A stretch of 64,000 nt of DNA from CAYQJS01 sp964417895 (GTDB lineage: Bacteria; Chloroflexota; UBA6077; SHYK01), in NCBI GenBank assembly GCA_964417895.1, contig CAYQJS010000017.1, positions 1 through 64,000 on the forward strand. The letters run 5' to 3'. Positions 17,790-26,598 of this stretch are shown here, in pieces. The stretch's first letter is position 1. Each line of letters starts with the position of its first letter. The notes under the pieces are model-generated. The model was not told where the DNA came from. It worked only from the letters and a program-made list of their open reading frames with translations, and ran no database searches. Both the position numbers and the translations under genes were made by a program.

Positions 17790-19433
17790 ATGGCGTATGA
17801 CCTGCTGCTGCGCAACGGGCGGATAGTCGACGGCTCCGGCATGCCGGCATTCTGGGGTGACGTCGGCGTGGCGGGTGGACGGATCGTAGAGGTAGGAAAG
17901 CTGGGCGGGTCGGCCCAGCGCGTCATCGACGTCCAGGGACAGACCATTGCCCCCGGGTTCATCGACAACCATTGCCACTTCGACGCGCAGGCCCTGTGGG
18001 ACCCGCTCTGCACTTTCTCCTGCTACCACGGGAGCACCACCGTAATCAACGGCAACTGCTCTCTGGGTCTGGCGCCCGCGCGGCCGGACGAGCGCTACGC
18101 ACTGCTTTCCATGCTCTCCAGGGTGGAGGCGATCCCCTTGGAGTCGTTGCAGGCGGGCGTCGAGTGGACCTGGGAGACGGTCCCCGAGTACCTCGCCGCG
18201 CTTGACCGGCGCCTGGGGGTCAACGTTGGCGCCCTCATCGGCTTCTCGGCGGTGCGCCGCCACGTGATGGGTGAAGACGCGTACACGGACCAGGCCACGC
18301 CCGAGCAGGTCGAGCAGATGAAGGCCATCGTTCGCGATGGCATGACCGCCGGAGCGCTGGGTCTCTCCTTCGAGCGTGAGCCGCGGCACACAGACATCGA
18401 GGGACGCGTGTTGCCGGCCAACGTAGCTTCCAACGACGAGATCGTGGCCGTTGCCCAGGCCCTCGCGGAGGTGGGCACCGGGACCATCCAGTTCGGCGAC
18501 GCCATCAGGGTGGAGATGAAGGAGGGCCTACTCACCAGGCTCACACGCGCCACCGGACGTCCGGTTGTGTGCCCGCTGGCGAACATGACCGCGGAGCGCC
18601 TCGCGGGTGGCGGCATCTATCCTATGGTGGGCCCGTTCGTCGACAACCCCGCTCGCTGGACACTGAGCACGGCTGGAAGCTTCGATGCGCTGCCCGCTTG
18701 GCAGCCCGTGATGAGCAGCCCTCCTGAGCAGAGGAAGCGGGCGCTACAAGACCCCGTGATCCGGGAACAGCTCCGGGCCGACGCCCTGCGGCCGGACCCG
18801 CGGCGACCGGAGGAGGGCGGCTCTGCTATCCGCTTTGACCTGATCGGCGTGGCGAACGCCGCTCTGGCCAGGAATCGGCACCTCGAGGGCAAAACGGTCG
18901 TGGAGATGGCCCGGGAGCAGGGTAAGGATCCCCTCGACGCCTTCCTTGACCTGGTGCTGGACGAGGACCTGGCGACCGTCTTCTACCCGGGCTCGGATGT
19001 GACGGTGGAGGCGAAAGCCGCGATCCTTGCGAGCCCGTACATCATGCCCGGAGCATCAGACAGCGGGGCCCACGTGACCCGCAGGTGTCAGAGCCATTAC
19101 CCCACGTTCATGCTTTCGTACTGGGTCCGCCAGCAGCACATCATGACTATTGAGGAGGCGGTCCGCAGGCTTACCTTCATGCCAGCCCTGGTCTTCGGGC
19201 TGCACGACCGCGGCCTCATACGCCCAGGCCTGGCTGCGGACCTCGTGGTCTTCGATCCCGACAGCGTGGAACCTGGAGAGATGGACGAAGTCGCAGATTT
19301 CCCAGGTGGAGCGCGGCGGATGAGGCGGCTGTCGCAGGGTGTGGAGTACACGATCGTGAACGGTAGCGTCCTCATCGAGGAGGGGGAGCACACTGGCGCC
19401 TACCCCGGGCGCGTGGTCGCCGGGGCGAGGTGA
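17790..19433 (+). CDS. N-acyl-D-amino-acid deacylase family amidohydrolase
   Basis: A 547-residue amidohydrolase-3 family protein. Members release D-amino acids from N-acylated forms or act on related imides. Seen: YDLLLRNGRIVDGSG at the start, metal motif NHCHFDAQ, GNCSLGLAP, GALGLSFE, and ASDSGAHVTR near the end, followed by the composite beta-sandwich LRPGLAADLVVFDP-type region. GGTGGGGA lies just before the ATG at 17790. It follows the two other amidohydrolases, which supports a shared catabolic role. Exact substrate is not determinable. Confidence 0.88.
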   Translation: MAYDLLLRNGRIVDGSGMPAFWGDVGVAGGRIVEVGKLGGSAQRVIDVQGQTIAPGFIDNHCHFDAQALWDPLCTFSCYHGSTTVINGNCSLGLAPARPDERYALLSMLSRVEAIPLESLQAGVEWTWETVPEYLAALDRRLGVNVGALIGFSAVRRHVMGEDAYTDQATPEQVEQMKAIVRDGMTAGALGLSFEREPRHTDIEGRVLPANVASNDEIVAVAQALAEVGTGTIQFGDAIRVEMKEGLLTRLTRATGRPVVCPLANMTAERLAGGGIYPMVGPFVDNPARWTLSTAGSFDALPAWQPVMSSPPEQRKRALQDPVIREQLRADALRPDPRRPEEGGSAIRFDLIGVANAALARNRHLEGKTVVEMAREQGKDPLDAFLDLVLDEDLATVFYPGSDVTVEAKAAILASPYIMPGASDSGAHVTRRCQSHYPTFMLSYWVRQQHIMTIEEAVRRLTFMPALVFGLHDRGLIRPGLAADLVVFDPDSVEPGEMDEVADFPGGARRMRRLSQGVEYTIVNGSVLIEEGEHTGAYPGRVVAGAR

Positions 19434-19623
19434 TCCCAGGTCCCTGGCGCGCGAGCGGCCCCGAACGATGGCCCCAATGTGCGCTCGGGCTCTACCCTGC
19501 TCCCCAAAACCTCCGCTCCGCGCGCCGAGCGACGCGTCGTGAACGGGGATCAGCCGAAGCGGGCCCGGATTCGAGAAGCCGGCGAAGGCACGGCTCGCGG
19601 AGCTGTTGGACCGGTGTAGAGTC

Positions 19624-20367
19624 TCAGCCGCTCCTCGGCCCTCCCGCCATCAAGGGGGATGAGGCCCGATCTCCCGCCGACGCCTCAAGCTGCGCCAGCG
19701 CGCTGCGGTACAGGCGATGGGCGGTGGCGCGGCTCACGCCGAGGACCCGACCGATGGTCAGAAAGTCACACCCGTCGACGCTTCGGAGCAGCAAGGCCGT
19801 GCGCAGCCGCGGGGATAGCGAATCCAGCTCCATACGCCAGAGGACGGCCGCCTCAGTCGCGCCGCCCTCCCCCTCGAGGCGGTCGGCCTGGCCGATCAAG
19901 TCGTCGTGGGGCACGATGACGACCTGCGCCTGCCGAGTTTGGCGAGTGGGGCTAGCACGCTGCACGTACCGTTGGACCTCACGAGGGAAGCTGCGAAAAA
20001 AGTAGGCCAGGAAGCTCCCCCGCGGCCGCCAGCGGGTAGCGATCTCGGCCAGGATGATCCAGCTCTGCTGGCGGAGGTCGTGCGGCGAGATGGGGGCGGG
20101 GAGGTCGGACAACCGGTATCGGCGGAGGAAACTGGCGATGGCATGGTCGAGCCGCCCGTGGAGGCGCGCCAGCGACTCGGTGTCGCCACCCTGGTAAGAG
20201 ACGACTAGCGCCGCCGCCTCGGCCTCGGTGACCTCGTGACGGGGTCGCTCCTGAGCGCGGGATCCGACAGGCTCACATGGAGCGAGGTCACCCTGAGCGC
20301 GTCGCTCATCCTGAGCTTGTCGAAGGACAGGTCCACTATCAGCGGATAGCTCGTCTGGCGCATCCAT
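19624..20367 (-). CDS. small sigma-70 family (ECF-like) sigma factor
   Basis: A 247-residue sigma-like protein. A region-2-like helical stretch (LDHAIASFLRRYRLSDLPAP...LRQQSWIILAEIATRW) is followed by region 4 with a helix-turn-helix (LRTALLLRSVDGCDFLTIGRVLGVSRATAHRLYRSAL, split here only in description). The first ~45 residues include PVLRQAQDERRAQG, a translation of the dispersed 'CTGAGCTTGTCGAAGGA' repeat, so an internal start is possible. Its ATG shares one base with the stop of the upstream gene (TAATG), so the two are coupled. No anti-sigma factor gene is visible. Confidence 0.72.
   Translation of the reverse strand: MDAPDELSADSGPVLRQAQDERRAQGDLAPCEPVGSRAQERPRHEVTEAEAAALVVSYQGGDTESLARLHGRLDHAIASFLRRYRLSDLPAPISPHDLRQQSWIILAEIATRWRPRGSFLAYFFRSFPREVQRYVQRASPTRQTRQAQVVIVPHDDLIGQADRLEGEGGATEAAVLWRMELDSLSPRLRTALLLRSVDGCDFLTIGRVLGVSRATAHRLYRSALAQLEASAGDRASSPLMAGGPRSG
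20281..20330. repeat. CTGAGCnTGTCGAAGGA repeat inside the sigma gene
   Basis: GTCACCCTGAGCGCGTCGCTCATCCTGAGC (in segments) and CTTGTCGAAGGACAGG match the family at 55470-55502 and 58128-58200. The repeat lies in the coding sequence for residues ~13-30 of the sigma factor and stays in frame. Confidence 0.7.
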
Positions 20368-20762
20368 TACAGGGGCACCTCGAGCTCGTCGCCCAGGGTG
20401 TCAAGGACGCGCTCCAGCGACGTGGCGAGCTGGCCCGTGGACCGCTCGTCGAGAGCATGGCGTGCTCTCAGCGTGCGGCACAACGTATCGATGCCGCGCC
20501 GAGCCGCCTCCAGGTCGCCATCCGTGACAACCCGCCGAATCAGGATGCGCAGAACGGCAATCTCGGCGTCGACGCCCTCCAGGTGGCCGGCGGCCGCCAA
20601 CGCGTCCTGCTCGTCCGCGGACAGCCGCGGAGGCGCGTAGAAGGCCGGTGGCCTCCGACGCGCCTCCGCCGCACCATGGCGGGAACACAGAGAGGACCCG
20701 GCCCGGGCTGCGCGTTCGCAGGGCCTCCCGGACGCTAGGATTGCTGTACATCGCTGGCGCAA
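20367..20762 (-). CDS. zinc-finger-like small protein coupled to sigma factor
   Basis: A 131-residue protein. Its N-terminus has a Cys/His pattern (RCTAILASGRPC...LCSRHG; Cys5, Cys14, Cys26, His29) typical of a small zinc knuckle found in phage and mobile-element proteins. The remainder is helical and charged (about residues 48-131). The TTG start at 20762 is decided by GGAGG five bases upstream. A palindrome ATAGAAC-N4-GTTCTAT lies 17 bp upstream of the start. The stop overlaps the sigma factor start. Function unknown; regulation by damage is suggested by the palindrome. Confidence 0.6.
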   Translation of the reverse strand: MRQRCTAILASGRPCERAARAGSSLCSRHGAAEARRRPPAFYAPPRLSADEQDALAAAGHLEGVDAEIAVLRILIRRVVTDGDLEAARRGIDTLCRTLRARHALDERSTGQLATSLERVLDTLGDELEVPL

Positions 20763-20778
20763 CGGGACCTCCGTACGG

Positions 20779-20796
20779 ATAGAACACTCGTTCTAT
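20779..20796 (-). promoter_or_regulatory. candidate LexA (SOS) box
   Basis: ATAGAAC (20779-20785), ACTC, GTTCTAT (20790-20796): a perfect 7-base-arm palindrome matching the GAAC-N4-GTTC SOS operator of Gram-positive-type LexA. It overlaps the expected promoter of the zinc-finger/sigma pair, 17 bp before the TTG start. Confidence 0.55.
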
Positions 20797-20888
20797 TCTA
20801 ATCTTAGCGGGTGCGACGCCGCTGTCAACGTGCGTTGTGTCGGCGGACTGCGGCGTCGATTACCATGGGCCGGGAAACACCGGGTGCA

Positions 20889-21824
20889 ATGGAGGCGCAG
20901 CTGGCAGCGCTCGTGATCGGGGCCGCGGGACTGGTGGGCTCGGCCCTCGTGCGCACGCTCCGCGCAACCGGGGCCGAGCCCGGCGGGACGTGCCATGTGC
21001 GCACGACGGCTGGTTTGGAGCCGCTCGACATCGTTGACCGGGCCGCCGTGGACGCTGCCATCGAGCAGCATCGGCCCGAAACGATCTATCTGGCAGCCGG
21101 GCTGACCGCCGTGGACTACTGCGAGGACCACGAGGACGAGGCCAGGCGCATCAACGTGGAGGGGACGCGAAACGTCGCGGAGGCGGCTGCTCGGGTCGGG
21201 GCGAAGCTGGTCTTCTACTCCACGGAGTATGTATTCGATGGGCGAGGTGGGCCCTACGGGGAGGACGACCCCATTGCGCCCCAGGGGGCCTACGCCCGGT
21301 CGAAGGCGGCCGGCGAGCAGGCCGCCCGCGATGGCACCCGGAACCACCTCATCCTGCGCACCACCGTCGTGTACGGCTGGGATCGGGCGTCGCGGAACTT
21401 CGCCATGCAGCTCTGGGAGCGGCTTTCCGCGGGCGAGCGAATGCGGGTCCCGCACGACCAGATCGGGAACCCGACGCTAGCGGATTTCCTCGCCGAGACC
21501 AGCGTCGAGCTGGTGCGCCGGGAGATCACGGGCGACACGGTGAACGTCGTCGGTGGCGAGCGCATCGCGCGCTCGGAGTTCGCGGTGCGGCTAGCGGAGC
21601 GCCTGCACCTGGACTCCAGTCTCATCGAGCCGGTGAGCACAGCGTCGCTCCAGCAGCGCGCGCCTCGGCCGCTGAACGCCGGCCTGCGCACGGACAAGCT
21701 CGGGTCGATCCTGGGCAGGCCGGCCATCGGCCTCGACACGGCGCTCGACCGTTTCGTGGCGGCGACGGAGGCCGACGACCCCATTGACCCCCTCTCCCCT
21801 CGCGGGGGGAGAGGGCAGGGGTGA
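20889..21824 (+). CDS. SDR family NAD(P)-dependent sugar reductase (RmlD-like)
   Basis: A 311-residue extended short-chain dehydrogenase. The Rossmann motif GAAGLVGS is at about residues 12-19, followed by RINVEGTRN, STEYVFDG and the catalytic YxxxK as YARSK. The pattern fits dTDP-4-dehydrorhamnose reductase-like enzymes, with no other dTDP-rhamnose genes nearby. I prefer ATG at 20889 because the nucleotide-binding fold begins soon after; ATG at 20865 is also possible. The last ~15 residues (PLSPRGGRGQG) come from a hairpin repeat at 21783-21822. Confidence 0.8.
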   Translation: MEAQLAALVIGAAGLVGSALVRTLRATGAEPGGTCHVRTTAGLEPLDIVDRAAVDAAIEQHRPETIYLAAGLTAVDYCEDHEDEARRINVEGTRNVAEAAARVGAKLVFYSTEYVFDGRGGPYGEDDPIAPQGAYARSKAAGEQAARDGTRNHLILRTTVVYGWDRASRNFAMQLWERLSAGERMRVPHDQIGNPTLADFLAETSVELVRREITGDTVNVVGGERIARSEFAVRLAERLHLDSSLIEPVSTASLQQRAPRPLNAGLRTDKLGSILGRPAIGLDTALDRFVAATEADDPIDPLSPRGGRGQG

Positions 21825-21857
21825 AGGGGTTGCCCTCAACCGACGAAGCCTCCGCAG

Positions 21858-22292
21858 ATGAACGGTAACACCTGCGCCTTTTGCGCCATCGTGCGGGGCG
21901 ACCTCGCGGCATGCGTCGTCCTGGAGGACGAGGACACGATGGCGTTCCTCGACCGGCGGCCGCTGTTCCGCGGCCACGCGCTCGTCGTCCCGAGGGTCCA
22001 CTGCGCAACACTCGCCGACCTGCCGGGCGAGCTCCTGCGCCCGCTCTTCGCGAGCGCTCAGACTGTTGCGCGAGCAATAGAAGACACGCTCGGAGCGGAT
22101 GGGACGTTTGTGGCCATCAACAACCGGGTGAGCCAGAGTGTTCCCCATCTGCACGTCCACGTCGTGCCACGCCACTCCGGGGATGGGCTCAAGGGGTTCT
22201 TCTGGCCCCGGCAGCGATACGCGGACGAGCAGGAGATGGAGGCCATGGCTGATAGGCTGCGCGTGGCGGTCGCGCGCCTGAGTCCAGGTTGA
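21858..22292 (+). CDS. HIT family nucleotide hydrolase/transferase
   Basis: A 144-residue histidine-triad protein with the motif HLHVHVVPR (about residues 97-105) and the N-terminal CAFCAIVRGD zinc-type segment. HIT proteins cleave nucleoside phosphoramidates or dinucleoside polyphosphates in the cytoplasm. It follows the SDR gene after 33 bp of repeat. No pathway link is visible. Confidence 0.88.
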   Translation: MNGNTCAFCAIVRGDLAACVVLEDEDTMAFLDRRPLFRGHALVVPRVHCATLADLPGELLRPLFASAQTVARAIEDTLGADGTFVAINNRVSQSVPHLHVHVVPRHSGDGLKGFFWPRQRYADEQEMEAMADRLRVAVARLSPG

Positions 22293-22419
22293 CGCTGTTT
22301 ATGGGAATATACGATAGGCGCGTGCCGAGAGATCGGGGTATGATGGCGCTGCAAGTCGGCGTGCGCCGCGATGCGCACCCGCCAGAGGAGGTATCCAATG
22401 GCGGCGTCGGTTCGCTTTC

Positions 22420-23583
22420 GTGTTGCTCCTTTCCGTGGCGCTCGTGGCTCCAGCCGTCGCTCAGGATGAGCCTGCCGAACCTCCCTCCGAACCAGCGGTC
22501 GAGGAGGCTGCTCCCGAGCCGACCGCCACCCCTGCCCCATCACCGGCCGTCTCGCCTCCCAGTGCAACGCCGACTCCGGGGCCGGGCGCGATCCTCCTCA
22601 GCGACAACTTCGATGACCCCGCGGCCGGCGTGCTGCCTCGTTCCTCCCCGAACCCCGACCGCTACACGCGTGGATACATGGACGGCGAGTACCGGCTGTC
22701 CAGTCAGTCGGACGCTGGGGCCGTCGCGGCTGTGCCCGGATCGTACGAGAATGCGTCCCTGGCTGTGGACGCTCGGATGGTGGGCGACACCGACGGCAGG
22801 GCAATCGCGCTCTACTGCCGTCTCCAGCCGGGCCCTAGCCCGAGCGGCTACGTGCTTTACGTTGCGCCGCCCGACGGCGCTTTGCGGCTGTGGCGAATCG
22901 ACGGCGGCGCACGCACACCCCTCATGGATTGGCAGGCGCGCTCGGCTATCGCACGGGGCACCGGCCGCAACCGCATTGAGCTCTCCTGCGCGGGGAGCGT
23001 CATTACTGTGACGGTCAACGGAGCTCGTGTGGGGTTTGCCTTCGATGGGACATATCGTGGCGGCCAGATGGTGCTCGGCGCCGTTGGAGCCACTGCAACC
23101 CGCACCATCGACGTACGGCTGGATAACCTGGCCGTTACACTGCGTGGTGAAGAGACTCCTCCACCCCCAGGCCCGTACGACGGCGCCTGGGTCGGATCGA
23201 CCGCCGGCGGCCGAGACAGCTCGTTCACCGTCAGCCACAACTCGGTGGTATCTCTAAGCGTGAATTTTGAGATCGTCACCTCCCAGTTCGGCGCGAGGAG
23301 GGAGGGCGAATGCGTCGCGTCGGGTTCGCCGAAAATAAGCCTGGAAGCGCCGGCGCTGATTGAGAACGATGGATTCTCGTTGACCATCAGTATGCCGGTC
23401 CGCGTCACGTACACCGTGCAGGGCGAACCAGGGGCGTCGACTTTCGAGCGGACAGATACCTTCGTCGTGTCCGGGCGGTTCACTTCTCCCGCGTCGGCGG
23501 CGGGCGACATCGAGATCACAACCTCTGGAGTCCCCCGATGCGACGGACGGGTCGCCGCCCCCTGGACGGCGCGAAAGGCCTAA
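22420..23583 (+). CDS. secreted protein with LamG-like beta domain; start frameshifted
   Basis: A 387-codon frame. A hydrophobic stretch and AVAQ cleavage site are followed by a Pro/Thr/Ala-rich linker (residues ~20-55), a concanavalin-like beta-sandwich region (about 58-225, ILLSDNFDDPAAG onward) and a second beta domain (250-387). It is probably exported and surface-attached; function unknown. A well-placed Shine-Dalgarno (GAGGAGGT) and ATG at 22398 lie one frame off. Removing one base near 22419 would give MAASVRFVLLLSVALVAP, a proper signal peptide. GTG at 22420 is otherwise the only start and lacks a ribosome site. Confidence 0.7.
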   Translation: MLLLSVALVAPAVAQDEPAEPPSEPAVEEAAPEPTATPAPSPAVSPPSATPTPGPGAILLSDNFDDPAAGVLPRSSPNPDRYTRGYMDGEYRLSSQSDAGAVAAVPGSYENASLAVDARMVGDTDGRAIALYCRLQPGPSPSGYVLYVAPPDGALRLWRIDGGARTPLMDWQARSAIARGTGRNRIELSCAGSVITVTVNGARVGFAFDGTYRGGQMVLGAVGATATRTIDVRLDNLAVTLRGEETPPPPGPYDGAWVGSTAGGRDSSFTVSHNSVVSLSVNFEIVTSQFGARREGECVASGSPKISLEAPALIENDGFSLTISMPVRVTYTVQGEPGASTFERTDTFVVSGRFTSPASAAGDIEITTSGVPRCDGRVAAPWTARKA

Positions 23584-23608
23584 CCAGGTGAACCCGAACG
23601 CCCAGACG

Positions 23609-23640
23609 CTGGGGGGCGGAGCCCCCCAGACCCCCCGGGG
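23609..23640. terminator. strong hairpin after the secreted protein gene
   Basis: CTGGGGGGC (23609-23617), loop GGA, GCCCCCCAG (23621-23629), a perfect nine-base stem, followed by ACCCCCCGGGG. It could end transcription, but no T-tract follows. Confidence 0.4.
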
Positions 23641-23682
23641 ACGCCCGGCAGCGAAGCGCTAATAAGCGGGACGGCCTCCTCC

Positions 23683-24081
23683 AGAAGGAAGACAACGCCT
23701 TCTTGGATGTGCAGGACGTTCGGGTGATCCGTTTTGCTGGATGCTTTGCTCCACCCGGGTGGGCTCGTCGCCGACTGGACCAGCCGGGACGCCCACCAGC
23801 GTATCCTGGAGCGCCATCGGCTGGCCGAGTCGGATTACCGGCTCTCCTAACTGCGTTATGACCTCACCAAACTGCGGGCCAAGGGTCTCGTGGAACGGAT
23901 CGGCAAGACGCACCGGTATCGGCTCACCGCCCTCGGTCTCAAACTCGGCGTTCTGCTCGTGAAAGCCCGAACTCGCCTGCTCGGACCGCTTGCACCCTCG
24001 CCACCGAACCCCGCCGCCGGCTCCCAACTCGCAACCCCAGCGCTGTGGAAGCTGACATGCGACAATTGGACGCCGACTTGA
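23683..24081 (+). pseudogene. decayed gene of an uncharacterised winged-helix family
   Basis: Translations in two frames give parts of one protein: EDNAFLDVQDVRVIRF (23683 onward), then after a frameshift DALLHPGGLVADWTSRD... (from 23740), an in-frame TAA after DYRLS (23848), then LRYDLTKLRAKGLVERIG and THRYRLTALGLKLGVLL. From memory, the YDLxxLRxxGLxERIxxTHRYRLT block ends a large uncharacterised protein family common in Actinobacteria and Chloroflexi, often in mobile DNA. At least one frameshift and one stop, plus loss of the N-terminal two thirds, make it nonfunctional. Confidence 0.6.
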
Positions 24082-24197
24082 ACACCCTTTGCCAAACTCT
24101 CGGCCTGATCGCAGCGTGAACAAAGTTCGCGTTAGCGAGGGAGCAAATCTCTTAGGGGGAAGGGTTCGGTCCCTCCGCTAACCCCTTAGGGGTGTAG

Positions 24198-24542
24198 TCA
24201 GACGCGCCAGTCGAGCGCCGTCTCGGGAGGGGAACCCTCCTCGGGTTCGCTCAAGTCGATACCCGTGATGTCGCTCAGTTGTGCTCGGTGCCAGACCGTG
24301 AATTCGTCCTGGCCCGTTGCGACGTCCTCGAAAGCCTTCTCGACGTTCCCCTCGAACCACACCAGCATGAACGAGCCCCCCGGCGTGGTCTGTAGGGTCC
24401 AGGTCTCACGCGTGATGTCGCCCCGCTGATTCAGCGCGTCGAACCCCTCCTTTCGAGGACCGGCGACCTCCTTGGCCCAGGCGCGGAAGGCGTCCTCCTT
24501 GCCCGGGAGAATCGGGAACATGCCGCTGAACACTCCCATCAC
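24198..24542 (-). CDS. DUF6176-like small protein
   Basis: A 114-residue cytoplasmic protein beginning GVFSGMFPILPGKEDAFRAWA, the pattern of DUF6176-type proteins with a ferredoxin-like (antibiotic monooxygenase-like) fold. Starts at GTG 24542 or ATG 24539, both just after GAGGAG. It is a single gene with no functional partner in view. Function unknown. Confidence 0.7.
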   Translation of the reverse strand: MMGVFSGMFPILPGKEDAFRAWAKEVAGPRKEGFDALNQRGDITRETWTLQTTPGGSFMLVWFEGNVEKAFEDVATGQDEFTVWHRAQLSDITGIDLSEPEEGSPPETALDWRV

Positions 24543-24656
24543 GGATCTCCTCTCATCGCCGGTGTCGGTCCCGTGAGCCCCGTGGTGAGCACATCTTAGG
24601 AGATCATCCGGGCGGGCGTGTGGCCCTGCTAGCGCACGCTGAAGCGGGCCCAGCCG

Positions 24657-26381
24657 CTAGCGAAAAGTCCAGTTGTGGATTGCCCAATAGACTGTTGTGC
24701 CCCTGCTGGTCCGACCGAATCCGGAGCTTTCCCGTGCGGCGGGCCCTTGGAGCGAGGAAACCCAACTTTTCACGTCCGGTAAGAAGTACAGGGCATACGC
24801 CGGGAGGTTTTCGCTTACGAGCGCCATCATCTGCGCGACGTACCTCCCGCGCTCGGTCGGGTCTAGCGTGGAGTTCCAGGCTTCGTAGAGTCGGTCGTAC
24901 TCTGGGCTCGTCCAGCCGGAACGGTTGAGACCCGCCCACCGGTTTGCCGCCGCCCCGACTTGAGAGGACCGGAAGGTGGCCTCCGTCCCACCGGCGGCAT
25001 AGCTGAATCCAGGAAGCGTCTGGCGCGTCTCCAGCTGCGTGAATGCCTGAATCCCCATGACGACAGTTCGGACGTTGAAGCCCGCTCGCCGCCAGGAGTC
25101 GCTCAGGATTTGCTGCATCCGCTCGATCTCGGATGCATCCTGCACGGCGAAGTCGACGTGGAACCGACTTCCCTGCGCGTCGGCAAAGAACCCGTCCGCA
25201 TCCCTGGTGTAGCCGGCCTCACTCATCAACTGGGCGGACCGGTTCAGGTCCAGTGGATACTTCCTCAGCAGACGATCGACCTCCGGGAAAAACGGCACAT
25301 CCGATGAGACGAGGGATTCGGTCGGCGTGCCGAGTCCGTCGAATACCCCATCGTTGATCGCCTGCCGATCAATGGCGTGGGCGAGGGCCCTGCGCACGCG
25401 GAGGTCGAGGAGCCCTCTGTGACCGACGTACTCCGGCCGCTGCTGAAGGAACAGAAATGAGGTGTTCGCCGGCGTCGCGAGCGCCGTCCCCTTCCCAGCA
25501 GCTTCCCACTCGCGTTTCAACGTGAGAAAGTGCTCGAAGCGTAGTGTTCTACAGCACGCGTAATCCAGCTGGCCACCGGCGAGAATCGCGGCGAGAGTGG
25601 TGTTCTCGTCAGTAAAGATGCGCATCACAATGCGATCGATCTTGGGGCGCCCCAGAGCGTGCCCATCAAAGGCAATCCCCAGGAGCTGAACACCCGGATC
25701 CCAACGCTCCAGACGGTACGGGCCCGCCCCCACGTAGGCGGTGGTCCAGAACGAGCTGCCGAGAAAGGCCTCCCCGGTCGCGCGCCCCGCCGTGTAGTCG
25801 TTGAACGCAGCTTCGAGGAGATGGCCAGGCAGAGGGTCCAGGTCTTCAAAAGTGAGGCTGCCGCCGTCCGGGTTAAGCGACCGCCATTGCACGATGACGG
25901 TCCGCGGGTCTGGTGCCAGCACCGCGTCCATCGTGTCCTGAGGGCTGGCGATAAAAACTCCTAAGCCCCGATCTGTATAGACCCGGAAGGCAAAGACAAA
26001 GTCGTCGGCCGTCAGGGGCGTGCCGTCCTGCCAGGTCAGATTGTCGCGGAGTCGGTAAGTAGTCTCCATGCGCCCATCAGGAAAGACGCGCCAGCTATCC
26101 GTGTTGAGCTGGGGTAGCTCCTCCGCGAGATAGGGGAGGGCAACACCCCGGTCGTCAATCAGGCTCAGGGCGGCGTTGAACAGCCGAGTGTTTCTCAGTG
26201 GGCCATTGGTTCCCAAAACCTTGGGCGCAAGAGTGGCCGTTTCAATACGATGAGCCACCACGAGCGTGCGGCTTTGCGCCAGCTGGTCACTCGAAACCGC
26301 TGGGCCTTGGCCCTGGCCTGGGCCACAGCTGACCACAAGAACCGCGAGGGCTGCGCCGATGACGCCCATCGGATGCTGCAC
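24657..26381 (-). CDS. family 5 extracellular solute-binding lipoprotein
   Basis: A 574-residue SBP_bac_5 lipoprotein, the third in the window. I chose GTG at 26381, nine bases after GGAGGAGG; this gives a signal peptide with lipobox VVSC. Family segments: YRLRDNLTWQDGTPLTADDFVFAF, YRLERWDPGVQ, and the late NLPAYALYFLPD block. Again no permease or ATPase is adjacent. It is divergent from the racemase-like gene. Confidence 0.88.
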   Translation of the reverse strand: MQHPMGVIGAALAVLVVSCGPGQGQGPAVSSDQLAQSRTLVVAHRIETATLAPKVLGTNGPLRNTRLFNAALSLIDDRGVALPYLAEELPQLNTDSWRVFPDGRMETTYRLRDNLTWQDGTPLTADDFVFAFRVYTDRGLGVFIASPQDTMDAVLAPDPRTVIVQWRSLNPDGGSLTFEDLDPLPGHLLEAAFNDYTAGRATGEAFLGSSFWTTAYVGAGPYRLERWDPGVQLLGIAFDGHALGRPKIDRIVMRIFTDENTTLAAILAGGQLDYACCRTLRFEHFLTLKREWEAAGKGTALATPANTSFLFLQQRPEYVGHRGLLDLRVRRALAHAIDRQAINDGVFDGLGTPTESLVSSDVPFFPEVDRLLRKYPLDLNRSAQLMSEAGYTRDADGFFADAQGSRFHVDFAVQDASEIERMQQILSDSWRRAGFNVRTVVMGIQAFTQLETRQTLPGFSYAAGGTEATFRSSQVGAAANRWAGLNRSGWTSPEYDRLYEAWNSTLDPTERGRYVAQMMALVSENLPAYALYFLPDVKSWVSSLQGPAARESSGFGRTSRGTTVYWAIHNWTFR

Positions 26382-26598
26382 GGCTCCTCCTCCTTCTCGC
26401 CCACGACAGATGGTCCCCACGCTGCGAATCGTACCCGTCGGATCGGATTCGAAGATTGTACTGCTGCCCGATCCCGTTCTCGTGCGTGTACACTGGGCGC
26501 GGCAAGCCAGTCCGTCGCGATTCGGATCACAGAATCGGCCCTGCCTGATAGCAGAGCCCCACAGGCTGATCCTGATAGCTCAAGAAGGAGGATGCCCG

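Noticed and set aside
23609..23640. riboswitch or structured RNA in the G/C-rich hairpin
   Set aside because: A simple perfect stem with three-base loop and no downstream gene start; more like a terminator or repeat.
24113..24195. insertion-sequence end or tRNA-like fold around ACCCCTTAGGGGT
   Set aside because: A 13-base near-palindrome only; no acceptor stem, anticodon arm or terminal repeats could be matched.
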